A DNA stretch of 64,000 nt from Psychroserpens sp. NJDZ02 (GTDB lineage: Bacteria > Bacteroidota > Bacteroidia > Flavobacteriales > Flavobacteriaceae). Within the stretch, counting starts at the first letter, position 1, and each line of letters starts with the position of its first letter. The notes below the pieces were generated by a model. The model ran no database searches, had not been told where the DNA came from, and worked only from the letters and a program-made list of their open reading frames with translations. Shown one piece after another: positions 55,598 through 64,000 of the stretch. A program made the position numbers and the translations under genes. The DNA lies in NCBI RefSeq assembly GCF_004843725.1, contig NZ_CP039451.1, positions 4,255,538 to 4,319,537 of the forward strand. The letters are read 5' to 3'.

Positions 55598-56243
55598 CAG
55601 TCTATTTCTTTTGATAGTCTTTTCCTGTAAAAAAGAAAAAAAAGTCAAAGAAAATTTATCATCAATTGTTGAAATAGAAAATATAAAACAGAAAGTAAAT
55701 GATATAGATTTACAAAACTCGAAATTCTATTTATTATCAAAAGATACTGATAATCAATATTTCTTGAAAAAATTATACTTTGAATCTGATATGGAATCTT
55801 TTCAATTCAAAGAGAATATAATGTTTGACAAGACAGGGATGGCAATAATGGAGCCATTAGAATATATCGTTTTAAGCAAAGAGTTTGATAATGATAAAAT
55901 TTTGGTTAAAGTTCAAAATAAGTGGACAAAGAAAAAATTAACTTTTTATTTCAGATATGATTCTAAAAAGAACATAGTTTACCAATTAGAAAATGACAAA
56001 ATAATTAAAGCATTAATCGATTCATTGTCTTTAAAATCTATAAAAAACATCTATGTCCCTCCTTGTGAAGAATTTGAAACAAATGAATATGAAATCAAAG
56101 ACTGCTTAGAAGAATATGTCAAATATGAGGAAAAAAATAGACTAATAAAAAATGACTTCAGTTGGTACCCAAGGTTAGATTGTAATAAATATTTTGACAA
56201 AGAATTTTGTAAGAAATTAGATGCTATCTCAAATAATAAATAG
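55569..56243 (+). CDS. Putative immunity lipoprotein, 224 residues
   Basis: The lipoprotein signal ends in IVFSC (residue 20; MNHTKLLLINSLFLLIVFSC). The mature part is highly charged. Its C-terminal 70 residues carry four cysteines in a pattern (PPCEEFE, DCLEEY, DCNKYF and FCKKLD) that could form disulfides in the periplasm. No family is recognised. The ATG lies 29 bases inside the toxin relic upstream. As with the other lipoproteins of this island, it is intact behind a broken toxin. Confidence 0.6.
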   Translation: MNHTKLLLINSLFLLIVFSCKKEKKVKENLSSIVEIENIKQKVNDIDLQNSKFYLLSKDTDNQYFLKKLYFESDMESFQFKENIMFDKTGMAIMEPLEYIVLSKEFDNDKILVKVQNKWTKKKLTFYFRYDSKKNIVYQLENDKIIKALIDSLSLKSIKNIYVPPCEEFETNEYEIKDCLEEYVKYEEKNRLIKNDFSWYPRLDCNKYFDKEFCKKLDAISNNK

Positions 56244-56295
56244 GCGCTCCCGCTAGTGCTCGTTTGTAACAAGTGCCGCATCGAGTAAGAAAACA
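56244..56295 (+). repeat. REP-like palindrome 4
   Basis: GTGCTCGTT-TGT-AACAAGTGCCGC at 56256-56278, followed by ATCGAGTAAG, matches the other palindromes in loop and flanks. It sits directly behind the stop of the preceding lipoprotein gene. Confidence 0.6.
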
Positions 56296-56342
56296 TCAAT
56301 TAAAATTATAAATGTTTTAGTTAGCTTTTGTACTTTTAAGCA

Positions 56343-56948
56343 ATGAATAAAATAATTTTTATAGTATTAACATCTTTTTTTATAAGTTGTAAAAATAAAT
56401 CAGAAAACAAATCAACCCACGCCATTACAAACAAAGGAAGTGTATCGGTTTTGACTAAAGATAGCTTCACTACTACTGATGCTTCTTTTTCTAATAAAAA
56501 GACAAATAAAAATCAAATTGAGTTTTTAAATTTCATAGACGAAAGTCTTATTTTTCAAGACGCTATAATTAATGATTACTTAGCACATGCCTTTGTATGC
56601 CATGGAGATGAAAAAGAAATGAAGTTCTCTGGAAAAATCTATCTAACACCAAGCGCCTCAGAATTAGAAAATTGGAAGGATTTCAATTACAGAGCATCAA
56701 TGATTGATTCTATTAATAACATCTTTAGTAATAAAGAAACCCATGAAAGATTTACACTATGGGCTCAAATAACACCTAAAGACAACTTTCTCCCTCTTGA
56801 AGATTGGGTTGATAATCCATGTGAATATTATAAAAAAGATAGAACTGTAATTATCTATAAATCAGACAAAGGACAAAAGCATTGGACGGAAATAGAAAAA
56901 ACCAAAAATACTGAGAGAATAGAAGAAATTTTAAAACTAAGCCATTAG
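56343..56948 (+). CDS. Orphan immunity-like lipoprotein, 201 residues
   Basis: The lipoprotein signal ends in FISC (residue 16; MNKIIFIVLTSFFISC). A serine/threonine-rich linker precedes a soluble domain (IDESLIFQDAIINDYLAHAFVCHGDEKEMKFSGKIYL ... FTLWAQITPKDNFLPLEDW ... WTEIEKTKNTERI). The family is not recognised. No toxin relic is visible in front of it: only a REP palindrome and about 50 bases. It looks like an immunity gene whose toxin has been completely lost, the last unit of the island. Confidence 0.55.
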   Translation: MNKIIFIVLTSFFISCKNKSENKSTHAITNKGSVSVLTKDSFTTTDASFSNKKTNKNQIEFLNFIDESLIFQDAIINDYLAHAFVCHGDEKEMKFSGKIYLTPSASELENWKDFNYRASMIDSINNIFSNKETHERFTLWAQITPKDNFLPLEDWVDNPCEYYKKDRTVIIYKSDKGQKHWTEIEKTKNTERIEEILKLSH

Positions 56949-56954
56949 CTGTAG

Positions 56955-57050
56955 TAATACAGACAACTCAAGCTCGCACTAGTGCAGTTAAGAGTACGTT
57001 TTCTAACATACTTTATAAATCACAGTTTTTGAAAGCTGTAATTTATTTTT
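56955..57050 (+). repeat. REP-like unit 5, worn
   Basis: The part CTCGCACTAGTGCAGTTAAG, then AGTACGTTTT, and the hairpin CACAG ... CTGT followed by T-rich sequence match the unit at 51161-51262 in order, but the central palindrome has decayed. It closes the effector island. Confidence 0.45.
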
Positions 57051-57184
57051 TATATAACTAACATTTTTAGAGAAAAACAGACATTAAGCTTATTAATTAC
57101 TAGAACAAAAAATACTAATCCTGTAAAGATTCGGTAATACTAAAAATAATAAGATATTTGCAAGAGTATTTAAACCTCGAACAA

Positions 57185-57796
57185 ATGATTAAAACTATAA
57201 TATTCGATTTTGGAGATGTCTTTATCAATCTAGATAAAGAAGGCGCCATGACCAACGCTTTGGAGCTATTTGAAATCGACGAATTATCTGAAGAACTGAT
57301 TGCTTTTAATAGCTTTTACGAACAAGGCTTAATAAGTACTGACGAGTTTATCGACTTCTATTTAGAAAACTTTCCTAAATTGTCTAAAAAGGACTTAATT
57401 GATTCTTGGAATTATATAATCTGTGATTTCCCTTCAAAACGCTTAGACTTTATAGAGCAATTAGCTAAAAACGAAACCTATAACTTGATATTGTTAAGTA
57501 ATACCAATGAAATGCACATTGATTGCATCAAAAAGCACATTCCGTTTTATGATGACTTTAAAAAAGCATTTAATCAGTTTTACTTATCACACGAGATTCA
57601 ATTACGCAAACCCAACACAGACATCTTCAAGTTTGTTTTGGATACAAATAATTTGAAACCTGAAGAATGTCTTTTTATTGATGACACCAAAGAAAACACA
57701 GAAGCAGCAAGCACTTTAGGGATACACGTATGGAATAACGACCCAAAAACCGAAGATATCATAGATCTATTTACCATTAAAAAAGATTTATTTTAA
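57185..57796 (+). CDS. HAD-superfamily phosphatase, subfamily IA
   Basis: The protein has 203 residues from the ATG at 57185; an upstream TTG in frame would add nine residues before the core. Motif I is IIFDFGDVFINLD, where the nucleophile Asp is followed by a Gly-Asp. Motif II is ILLSNTNEMH, the Lys motif is LRKPNTDIF, and motif III is ECLFIDDTKENTEAA. It resembles the YihX group that dephosphorylates sugar phosphates or FMN-type small molecules; the substrate is not predictable. The last base of its stop is the first base of the transporter gene, so they are coupled. Confidence 0.88.
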   Translation: MIKTIIFDFGDVFINLDKEGAMTNALELFEIDELSEELIAFNSFYEQGLISTDEFIDFYLENFPKLSKKDLIDSWNYIICDFPSKRLDFIEQLAKNETYNLILLSNTNEMHIDCIKKHIPFYDDFKKAFNQFYLSHEIQLRKPNTDIFKFVLDTNNLKPEECLFIDDTKENTEAASTLGIHVWNNDPKTEDIIDLFTIKKDLF

Positions 57797-58659
57797 TGTA
57801 TTTAATAGTTAGTATTTGTGCTTCTACCCTAATTTTTGTCATATTTAAAGTTGTTGGAAAACGTAACATAAACACACTACAAACCATCGTTTTCAACTAT
57901 TTTACAGCTTTTACTTGTGGTATTTTAAGTTATGACGCCCCAGTCGTTGTCAAAGACATTGTAACATCCCAATGGTTTTATGGTGCTATTGGACTAGGCT
58001 TTTTATTTATTGCTATCTTTAATGTTATGGCTTTAACGGCACAACGACTTGGCCTATCTGTAGCGTCTGTTGCTAGTAAAATGAGTGTGGTTATCCCAAT
58101 AATTTTTGGACTATTTTTATATAATGAAAGCTTAGGCTGGCAAAAAGCAATTGGTATTATTTTAGCTTTAATCGCCGTGTACTTAGCCTCACAAAAAGCG
58201 AAAACAAACACGCGTTTTTCTATTAAAAGCCTATGGCTTCCTGCCCTACTCTTTTTAGGTTCTGGGACCATTGATACGACCATAAAATATCTAGAAACAA
58301 CCCATGTTGCAGATAATGGCATTCCTATTTTTTCTGCAACCATCTTTTTAATTGCTGGACTTATCGGGATTGGCATTCTTTCCGCGAAAGCGATACAAAA
58401 AAAATTAAGCTTTGATCCCAAGAGTATCATCGCTGGTTTTATTTTAGGAATTGTCAACTACTACTCTATCTACATGTTATTAAAAGCGCTTAACGCGGAA
58501 AACTTTGAAAGCTCGACGATATTTACGGTTAACAATGTTGCTATAGTTATGCTATCGACACTTTTAGGCTTAATATTTTTTAAAGAACGCTTGCTTGCCA
58601 AAAACTGGATTGGTATTGGTGTTGCTATATTAGCTATACTTTTGGTAACTTTAGCGTAA
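57796..58659 (+). CDS. EamA/DMT-family transporter
   Basis: The protein has 287 residues and ten hydrophobic helices in two repeated halves, as in the drug/metabolite transporter superfamily. EamA signatures are LGLSVASVASKMSVVIPIIFGLFLYNESLGWQKAIGIILALIAVYLAS near the end of the first half and a matching FTVNNVAIVMLSTLLGLIFFKERL in the second. It exports or imports a small metabolite of unknown identity across the inner membrane. The start codon overlaps the phosphatase stop by one base. Confidence 0.9.
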   Translation: MYLIVSICASTLIFVIFKVVGKRNINTLQTIVFNYFTAFTCGILSYDAPVVVKDIVTSQWFYGAIGLGFLFIAIFNVMALTAQRLGLSVASVASKMSVVIPIIFGLFLYNESLGWQKAIGIILALIAVYLASQKAKTNTRFSIKSLWLPALLFLGSGTIDTTIKYLETTHVADNGIPIFSATIFLIAGLIGIGILSAKAIQKKLSFDPKSIIAGFILGIVNYYSIYMLLKALNAENFESSTIFTVNNVAIVMLSTLLGLIFFKERLLAKNWIGIGVAILAILLVTLA

Positions 58660-58755
58660 CTCAAAAAAAAACACCAATTTAAAGCATAGATATTTTTTTT
58701 TATACTATTTAAAAATTTTGAATATATAGATTCTAAAACACTTCAATATGATGTT

Positions 58756-59661
58756 TTAAGATAGTATTACCGCTTCATAGTTCTCTATTGATTTTGATAC
58801 TAGCAACGGTTTTTCTTTTTTAATATAAGCTAAAATCATGAAGCATATAAATGGGATTAATCCATGAGGAATTCTATATACAGTAGAAAACAAATACTGA
58901 TGTAAGGTTAACAAAGACACATCATAAGTGAGTCCACTTAAAACCCTAGCAAAAGCAGTAACGATTCCCCAAAAAGCGGCATAAAGCAATGCAAAATGCG
59001 ATACTTTAGGTACGAAAATTAAAATAGCTGTTATAAAATCTAAAATACCTGCTACATACAGAAATGATTTGGCTAAGTCTTCGGTTATAGGTAAAATATT
59101 TAATGACATTGTTACAAAATCACCTGGCAATGGATATATGGTTCCTATTGCATACACGCCATGGCTCACAAAAACCAAAGCTATTATTACTTTTAACGGC
59201 ATCATTATTTTTGAAAAATCTTGCTTCATTTTAAACAAGAATAACAACACAAAAGGTGCCCCAAATTGAATGCTATGCTCAAAAAACATAGTTATATGGT
59301 AAAATTTACTTTTGGTCAGTAATAACGACAACAGGAACAGAAAAACACCTCCTGTAAACAAAATCACTTTAAATATTTTTTTAGAATTCTCTCTAATCCG
59401 TACACTTACAATAGCGCATATTGCATAAAAAATGCCGTTTATTTTCATGATAGTTTGAATAGCGTTATCTGCAAAAGAACTAGTCACATAATCTCTCCAA
59501 CTGGTTTGAAAAACACCTTCTACAATCGGGCTTAATAATTTTTGATCCCAGAGTAAAGACCTAAAAGGCGCGTCCCAAAATAAATGCTCGTAAGCACGAC
59601 CTATAAACACACAGAAACAACTTAATTTTAATAAAAACACAATATTATTTTTACGCATCAC
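58756..59661 (-). CDS. Multi-pass membrane protein, DoxX-like
   Basis: The protein has 301 residues with seven or eight membrane helices. The segments FVSHGVYAIGTIYPLPGDFVTM and LYVAGILDFITAILIFVP resemble DoxX-like membrane proteins (HGxxA, then GxxD). The N terminus has RAYEHLFWDAPFRSLLWDQ, a pattern shared by flavobacterial members of unknown function. It is transcribed alone, between two plus-strand units. The start could be the ATG at 59661 or the next one three bases on. Confidence 0.75.
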   Translation of the reverse strand: MMRKNNIVFLLKLSCFCVFIGRAYEHLFWDAPFRSLLWDQKLLSPIVEGVFQTSWRDYVTSSFADNAIQTIMKINGIFYAICAIVSVRIRENSKKIFKVILFTGGVFLFLLSLLLTKSKFYHITMFFEHSIQFGAPFVLLFLFKMKQDFSKIMMPLKVIIALVFVSHGVYAIGTIYPLPGDFVTMSLNILPITEDLAKSFLYVAGILDFITAILIFVPKVSHFALLYAAFWGIVTAFARVLSGLTYDVSLLTLHQYLFSTVYRIPHGLIPFICFMILAYIKKEKPLLVSKSIENYEAVILS

Positions 59662-59849
59662 ATTATTAATTATGGCCTCAAAGATACCTTAACAACAGGA
59701 CTCCTTAGATTACCTAATCATTAACTGTTTGTTATTGAAAACACACTTTAATGTTAAGGTTTTAAATTAAAGTTACCTTTTACAAATCCTCATGCTTACA
59801 ATAAAAACACTTCCTATTTTCGGCTTATAATTAAAAAACACACATCGTT

Positions 59850-62723
59850 ATGAGAAAAATTACTTTATTGATTTTACTATGCCTATTTTCAATAAAAACA
59901 TCTGCCAACAACGCACGTTATCGTCTGGTAATCACCGACAATCCAGCAACTACAATTACCATTGGGTGGGATCAAGTTTCTGGTGTAGATCCAATAGTAT
60001 ATTATGGAACTACAGATCATGGCGTTGATTTTACCAACTACCCTCTTAATAAAGCTGTAGAACGAATTATAGATTACAAATCTATGAACAACAACTTTGT
60101 AAAATTAACGGGATTAACACCAAACACAGCTTACTATTTTGTAATTAATGACTCTGAAGGTACAGGTAACCGCTTTTGGTTTAAAACCGCTCCAAACACT
60201 AATATACCAATGTCTTTTATTGCTGGTGGAGATTCTAGAAATAATATTGTACCCCGTCAAAACGCAAACTTATTAGTCTCTAAATTAAAACCAACAGCTG
60301 TATTTTTTGGAGGTGATATGACAAGTGGTGATAGTGGTGCTGAATGGATAGAATGGTTTGACCATTGGCAATTGACCACTTCTACAGATGGAAGAATGAT
60401 TCCTATTGTTCCTACAAGGGGAAATCATGAAGATTCTAACTTAAGTATCTATAATTTATTTGATACACCTTCGGAAGACGTTTATTATGATCTAACTTTT
60501 GGAAATAATTTATATACTGTATATACTTTAAATTCCGAAATAACTGCTGGAGGGAATCAATCCTTATGGCTACAAGAAAAATTAAACACCGAAAACGCTA
60601 TTTGGAAATCGGCACAATACCACAAACCTATGCGTCCGCATGTTAGTTCTAAATCTGAAGGAAATGACGAATACAACAACTGGTCGCAATTATTTTATGA
60701 TTACGGTGTCGATTTAGTGTATGAATCGGATTCCCATGATGTAAAATCTACCTATCCAATAAAACCTTGTGATGGTAGTGCTAATTGCGATGAAGGTTTT
60801 GAAATAGATAATGAAAATGGAACTGTTTATGTAGGAGAAGGGTGTTGGGGAGCACCATTAAGAACGGCTGACGATGCTAAAGCTTGGACAAGAGATTCTG
60901 GTTCTTTCAACCAATTTAAATGGATTACTGTATCTACGACCGAAATTACTGTAAAAACCATCATGGTAGATAATGCAGCCTCTGTTGGTGAAAACTCAAA
61001 TAACGAAATAGCAGGTGTGCTTCCTGAAAATACCGCTGTTTGGAGTCCTTCAAACGGAGATACTATAGTAATTACAAACGATATTGTAACACACTTTGCC
61101 GCTATTACAGCAAGTCAAGATTCAGAAGAAGCTACAAACGGTAATATCGACCTAACAAGTTCTGATTTAGAATTTGTTTACGATGGTGGTTCTAATCAAA
61201 CTATAGGTATCGAATTTGAAAATGTTACTATTCCTGAAGGTGCTACAATTACAAAAGCATATATTCAGTTTACAGCAGATGCAACAGACAGTGATACTAT
61301 TGATTTATTAGTTTCGGTAGAAGACACACCAAATGCAACTCCTTTAACAAATACAGCGTATGATGTCACATCAAGACTGTATCTAAATAGCACATTATGG
61401 TCTCCTCCTTCTTGGACGGAAAATGAGAGTGGAGAAACGGAGCGTACTTCAGATATTACTACATCTATTCAAACTGTAATCGCAAAATCTTCATGGGTAA
61501 ACGGAAATGCAATAGTCGTAAAAATTGAAGCAACCGAAGAGTATCTAGCATTAACCAACGAAAACAGAAGAGCAGATTCTGTAGAAGAAGGAAACGCTCC
61601 TACTCTTCACATAGAATACACAGAGTCTCCAAATGAATTTCCTATCGTTGAAATTACATCTCATGAAAATCATGAGTATATTGAAACAGGAGACAATATT
61701 TCTTTTTGTGCAAACGCTACAGATGCAGATGGCACTATTAATCATGTAGAGTTTTTCATAGACAATGCTTCCATAGGTCAAATAATGACTGAACCCTACC
61801 AAATAACAGAAACACTAACAAACGGTGTACACGAGCTAAAAGTAATTACAACAGATGATCAAAATGGACAAAATACTCATACAATAACTTTGTTTGTAGG
61901 TGAATATACATCTAATATTGCCATAAATGCTTCGGTAGATGCTGAACAACAAAGTGATGGAACGATAGAACTATCAAGTTCTGATTTAGAATTTGTATAC
62001 GATGCTTCCTACGTAGCAGGAAACCAAGTAATAGGTATTGAATTTGGAGATGTAACCATCCCTAAGAACGCTATAATTACGAGTGCTTATATTCAGTTTA
62101 CGGCAGATGCGACAGATAGTGAGCCGCTTGATTTATATATTGCTATTGAAAACAATCCAGACCCAGCAACAATAACAGATAATCTAAATAACATAACATC
62201 AAGAACCTATTTAGAGCCACAAGTATGGACTCCTGAACGATGGGATAATAATTCAAGCAATGAAGCAGAACGTTCTCTTGATTTAGCAACAGATATAAAC
62301 ACTATAGTATCTCATCATTTATGGCATGTAAACAACTCGATTGTTGTAAAAATACAAGCAACAGAAAATTTTTTAAATTTAAATAACGAAAGACGTCGTG
62401 CAGATTCCGCAGACGAAGGAAATCCTCCGGTGTTACATATTACTTATCAAATAAACAATCAAACATTACATATAGATAATATGTTGCCAAAGCAACAAAA
62501 GGCAGTCTTATTCCCTATTCCTGCCTTTGAAGTCATTAATATAAAATCTAATCGCGCGTTTAATAAGGCAGAGTTTTATTCATTGTCAGGAAACCTAATC
62601 TCAACCATAAACATATATGATTATAAAATAGATAGTAGTAATTTAGCTTCTGGTATTTATATTATAAAACTTTCAGAAACAAATTCAAAAAACACCATTT
62701 ACAAAAAAGTCGTTATAAAGTAA
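59850..62723 (+). CDS. Exported purple-acid-phosphatase-like protein with T9SS sorting tail
   Basis: The protein has 957 residues. A signal peptide (MRKITLLILLCLFSIKTSA) is followed by a fibronectin-III-like domain (residues about 22-110) and then a metallophosphoesterase core: FIAGGDSRNN, FFGGDMTSGD, PTRGNHEDS, AQYHKPMRPH and YESDSHD. Residues about 415-600 and 690-870 are two copies of a beta domain (SSDLEFVYD, IGIEFE/GDVTIP, AYIQFTADATDS, and RRADS at the end), with a bacterial Ig-like domain between them. The last 75 residues are a T9SS sorting domain. It should act on the cell surface to release phosphate. A terminator follows. Confidence 0.88.
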   Translation: MRKITLLILLCLFSIKTSANNARYRLVITDNPATTITIGWDQVSGVDPIVYYGTTDHGVDFTNYPLNKAVERIIDYKSMNNNFVKLTGLTPNTAYYFVINDSEGTGNRFWFKTAPNTNIPMSFIAGGDSRNNIVPRQNANLLVSKLKPTAVFFGGDMTSGDSGAEWIEWFDHWQLTTSTDGRMIPIVPTRGNHEDSNLSIYNLFDTPSEDVYYDLTFGNNLYTVYTLNSEITAGGNQSLWLQEKLNTENAIWKSAQYHKPMRPHVSSKSEGNDEYNNWSQLFYDYGVDLVYESDSHDVKSTYPIKPCDGSANCDEGFEIDNENGTVYVGEGCWGAPLRTADDAKAWTRDSGSFNQFKWITVSTTEITVKTIMVDNAASVGENSNNEIAGVLPENTAVWSPSNGDTIVITNDIVTHFAAITASQDSEEATNGNIDLTSSDLEFVYDGGSNQTIGIEFENVTIPEGATITKAYIQFTADATDSDTIDLLVSVEDTPNATPLTNTAYDVTSRLYLNSTLWSPPSWTENESGETERTSDITTSIQTVIAKSSWVNGNAIVVKIEATEEYLALTNENRRADSVEEGNAPTLHIEYTESPNEFPIVEITSHENHEYIETGDNISFCANATDADGTINHVEFFIDNASIGQIMTEPYQITETLTNGVHELKVITTDDQNGQNTHTITLFVGEYTSNIAINASVDAEQQSDGTIELSSSDLEFVYDASYVAGNQVIGIEFGDVTIPKNAIITSAYIQFTADATDSEPLDLYIAIENNPDPATITDNLNNITSRTYLEPQVWTPERWDNNSSNEAERSLDLATDINTIVSHHLWHVNNSIVVKIQATENFLNLNNERRRADSADEGNPPVLHITYQINNQTLHIDNMLPKQQKAVLFPIPAFEVINIKSNRAFNKAEFYSLSGNLISTINIYDYKIDSSNLASGIYIIKLSETNSKNTIYKKVVIK

Positions 62724-62740
62724 TACCTATACGCTTTAAT

Positions 62741-62780
62741 AAAAAACGTCCATCATAATTTTAATGATTGGGCGTTTTTT
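62741..62780 (+). terminator. Terminator after the surface phosphatase gene
   Basis: AAAAAACGTCC pairs with GGGCGTTTTTT, and the inner ATCAT pairs with ATGAT. A T tract ends the structure. It lies 18 bases behind the stop. Confidence 0.85.
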
Positions 62781-62807
62781 TATATCATTGATGTTTTATC
62801 ATCCATA

Positions 62808-63422
62808 ATGACTAATAAAGACACTTATAAAACAATTACAAAGCCTTCGGAAGAAGTCTTATTTAAAGATAAAAACTCCAAGTTTTTTGGCTACGCCTTT
62901 CCTGTAACGTCAGAAGATCAAGTTAAACAACATCTGGACGATTTAAAAAAACAACATCATCAAGCCAGGCATTGGTGCTATGCGTACCAAATAGGCACAG
63001 AAACCATTGCCTACCGGGCAAATGATGATGGCGAACCTAATAACAGTGCAGGAATGCCTATTTATGGTCAAATCCAGTCTTTTGAAGTTACTAATGTACT
63101 GATAGTCGTCGTCCGTTATTTTGGCGGAGTAAAGCTTGGTGTGGGCGGTTTAATAAACGCTTACAAAACAGGAGCTCAACTAGCACTAGAGGCTTCAAAA
63201 ATTGTTATTCGCACCATTAATATACCTTATTTAATTTCTTTTGATTACAAAAACATGAATAAGGTCATGCGCGTAATAAAAGAGAAAAATCTAAAGGTTA
63301 TTAACCAAAAATTGGAATTAGACTGTCAAATTACAATTTCAGTTCGAAAAAAAGACGCGAATACAATCTTCGAAATTTTTGAAAGTATTTATGAAGTTAA
63401 CATCAAAGATTTAACCATTTAA
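62808..63422 (+). CDS. IMPACT/YigZ family protein
   Basis: The protein has 204 residues, the usual size. The N-terminal UPF0029 domain has KNSKFFGYAFPVTSEDQVKQHL, HHQARHWCYAYQIG, DDGEPNNSAGMPIYGQI and VVRYFGGVKLGVGGLINAY, all family hallmarks. A small C-terminal DUF1949 domain follows (residues about 140-204). Members bind RNA or ribosomal factors or regulate translation in other organisms; the bacterial role is not settled. Its last 12 bases overlap the convergent thioesterase gene. Confidence 0.92.
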   Translation: MTNKDTYKTITKPSEEVLFKDKNSKFFGYAFPVTSEDQVKQHLDDLKKQHHQARHWCYAYQIGTETIAYRANDDGEPNNSAGMPIYGQIQSFEVTNVLIVVVRYFGGVKLGVGGLINAYKTGAQLALEASKIVIRTINIPYLISFDYKNMNKVMRVIKEKNLKVINQKLELDCQITISVRKKDANTIFEIFESIYEVNIKDLTI

Positions 63423-63815
63423 AGCTTCCAAAAAATACTTAGGTGGTCGTGTTGGACGTTTTGTTTTCATATCGATAAACGCCAAAACCACACTTGCTGT
63501 AGACACAATTTCTTGCAATTCATTGTGTATTTCATACTCAAATTCCACCAACGCAGAAGGCGCTTTTTTAAGCTGCGTTTTTACCGTAATTAAGTCATCA
63601 TAATGCACTGGTTTTTTGAAATTTACAGACATCGACACCACTGGCAATCCAATACCATTTTCTTCCATTTTTCGATAAGAAATATTTAATTTACGTAACC
63701 ATTCAATTCTGGCCATTTCTAGATATAATGCGTAATTCCCATGATGAACAACACCCATTTGGTCTGTTTCTGCATAACGCACTCTTATTTCAATTTCATC
63801 TTGTTTTATACCCAT
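63411..63815 (-). CDS. Acyl-CoA thioesterase of the YbgC/4HBT hotdog family
   Basis: The protein has 134 residues from the ATG at 63815 (MGIKQDEIEIRVRYAETDQMGVVHHGNYALYLEMARIEWLR). A longer frame beginning at 63881 would add a hydrophobic stretch not seen in the family. The catalytic Asp is in AETDQMGVVHHGNY, and the hotdog helix and strands follow (VHYDDLITVKTQLKKAPSALVEFEYEI). It hydrolyses short acyl-CoA or acyl-ACP thioesters in the cytoplasm. In Flavobacteriaceae this gene often lies near dnaA, but dnaA is not in this window. Confidence 0.9.
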   Translation of the reverse strand: MGIKQDEIEIRVRYAETDQMGVVHHGNYALYLEMARIEWLRKLNISYRKMEENGIGLPVVSMSVNFKKPVHYDDLITVKTQLKKAPSALVEFEYEIHNELQEIVSTASVVLAFIDMKTKRPTRPPKYFLEALNG

Positions 63816-64000
63816 TATATTATTTATTTTTTGTAATTTATAAACACTAACCAACATGAGGAAAAAAAACTGAATATTCAATAGTAAATGATTTTTTTTT
63901 TACGTTTTTTGTTCACATATTTGCCACGCTAAAGAACGAAGCTGTTCTAATGTCATTATAGAACAAAAGTAACTAACATAAAATACCTTTTAAAATTAAA

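Noticed and set aside
57978..58457. Minus-strand frame of 159 codons
   Set aside because: It is antisense to the EamA transporter, whose helices and family motifs are clear; the long frame follows from the codon bias of hydrophobic residues.
63900..63956. Minus-strand mini-frame of 18 codons (MTLEQLRSLAW...)
   Set aside because: Too short to support and without a recognisable family. It may be a relic or chance; I could not link it to dnaA, which often lies nearby in this family.

Overview
The window looks like a chromosome segment of a marine-type member of the Flavobacteriaceae (Bacteroidota). The evidence is low G+C, flavobacterial operon pieces (RprX/RprY-like pair, coaE-ybbR, bamD-omega-coaBC-DUF4835-recN), type IX secretion sorting tails, DUF6913 next to dapA, and -7 boxes of the TAnnTTTG kind used by Bacteroidota sigma factors. 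The genus cannot be fixed from the sequence. I saw no rRNA, tRNA or CRISPR array.

Positions 1-11200 are accessory. The first 3.3 kb hold small membrane or exported proteins separated by four copies, some partial, of a repeat of up to about 390 bp. The repeat ends resemble integron cassette borders: each of the first two cassettes opens with TTGGC plus private bases and closes with the complement. On the minus strand the repeats resemble the 3' part of a group II intron. No integrase or reverse transcriptase is present. From 3.4 to 11.2 kb follow single exported or lipoprotein genes, an esterase-like hydrolase and an ankyrin protein, with a second border-like motif recurring three times.

Positions 11.3-44.9 kb are mostly core: pcm, a Gfo/Idh oxidoreductase, 3-hydroxyacyl-CoA dehydrogenase, DUF1015, YggS, an exonuclease/GIY-YIG protein, a DUF3857 transglutaminase, a potassium channel and miaA on the plus strand. 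On the minus strand lie the two-component pair, coaE-ybbR-glycosyltransferase, a T9SS cargo, fabI, recN, DUF4835, coaBC, omega, bamD and dapA. A split 5'-nucleotidase, ligA, prmC, a GNAT protein and ribD complete the stretch.

Positions 45.0-57.0 kb are the most interesting part: an effector island of type VI secretion type. VgrG, PAAR and a 1022-residue two-domain peptidoglycan hydrolase are followed by a lipoprotein that is probably its immunity protein. Behind it lies a row of broken toxin ends: an amidase/CHAP-like piece, a phage-type muramidase piece, an unrecognised His-rich piece and a papain-like piece. Three of these four are followed by, and overlap, an intact lipoprotein gene. REP-like palindromes and a decayed REP-associated tyrosine transposase separate the units. 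This reads as a growing record of displaced toxin tips whose immunity genes were kept.

Positions 57.1-64.0 kb return to ordinary genes: a HAD phosphatase, an EamA transporter, a membrane protein, a 957-residue exported phosphatase-like protein with an internally duplicated domain, an IMPACT/YigZ protein and a hotdog thioesterase.
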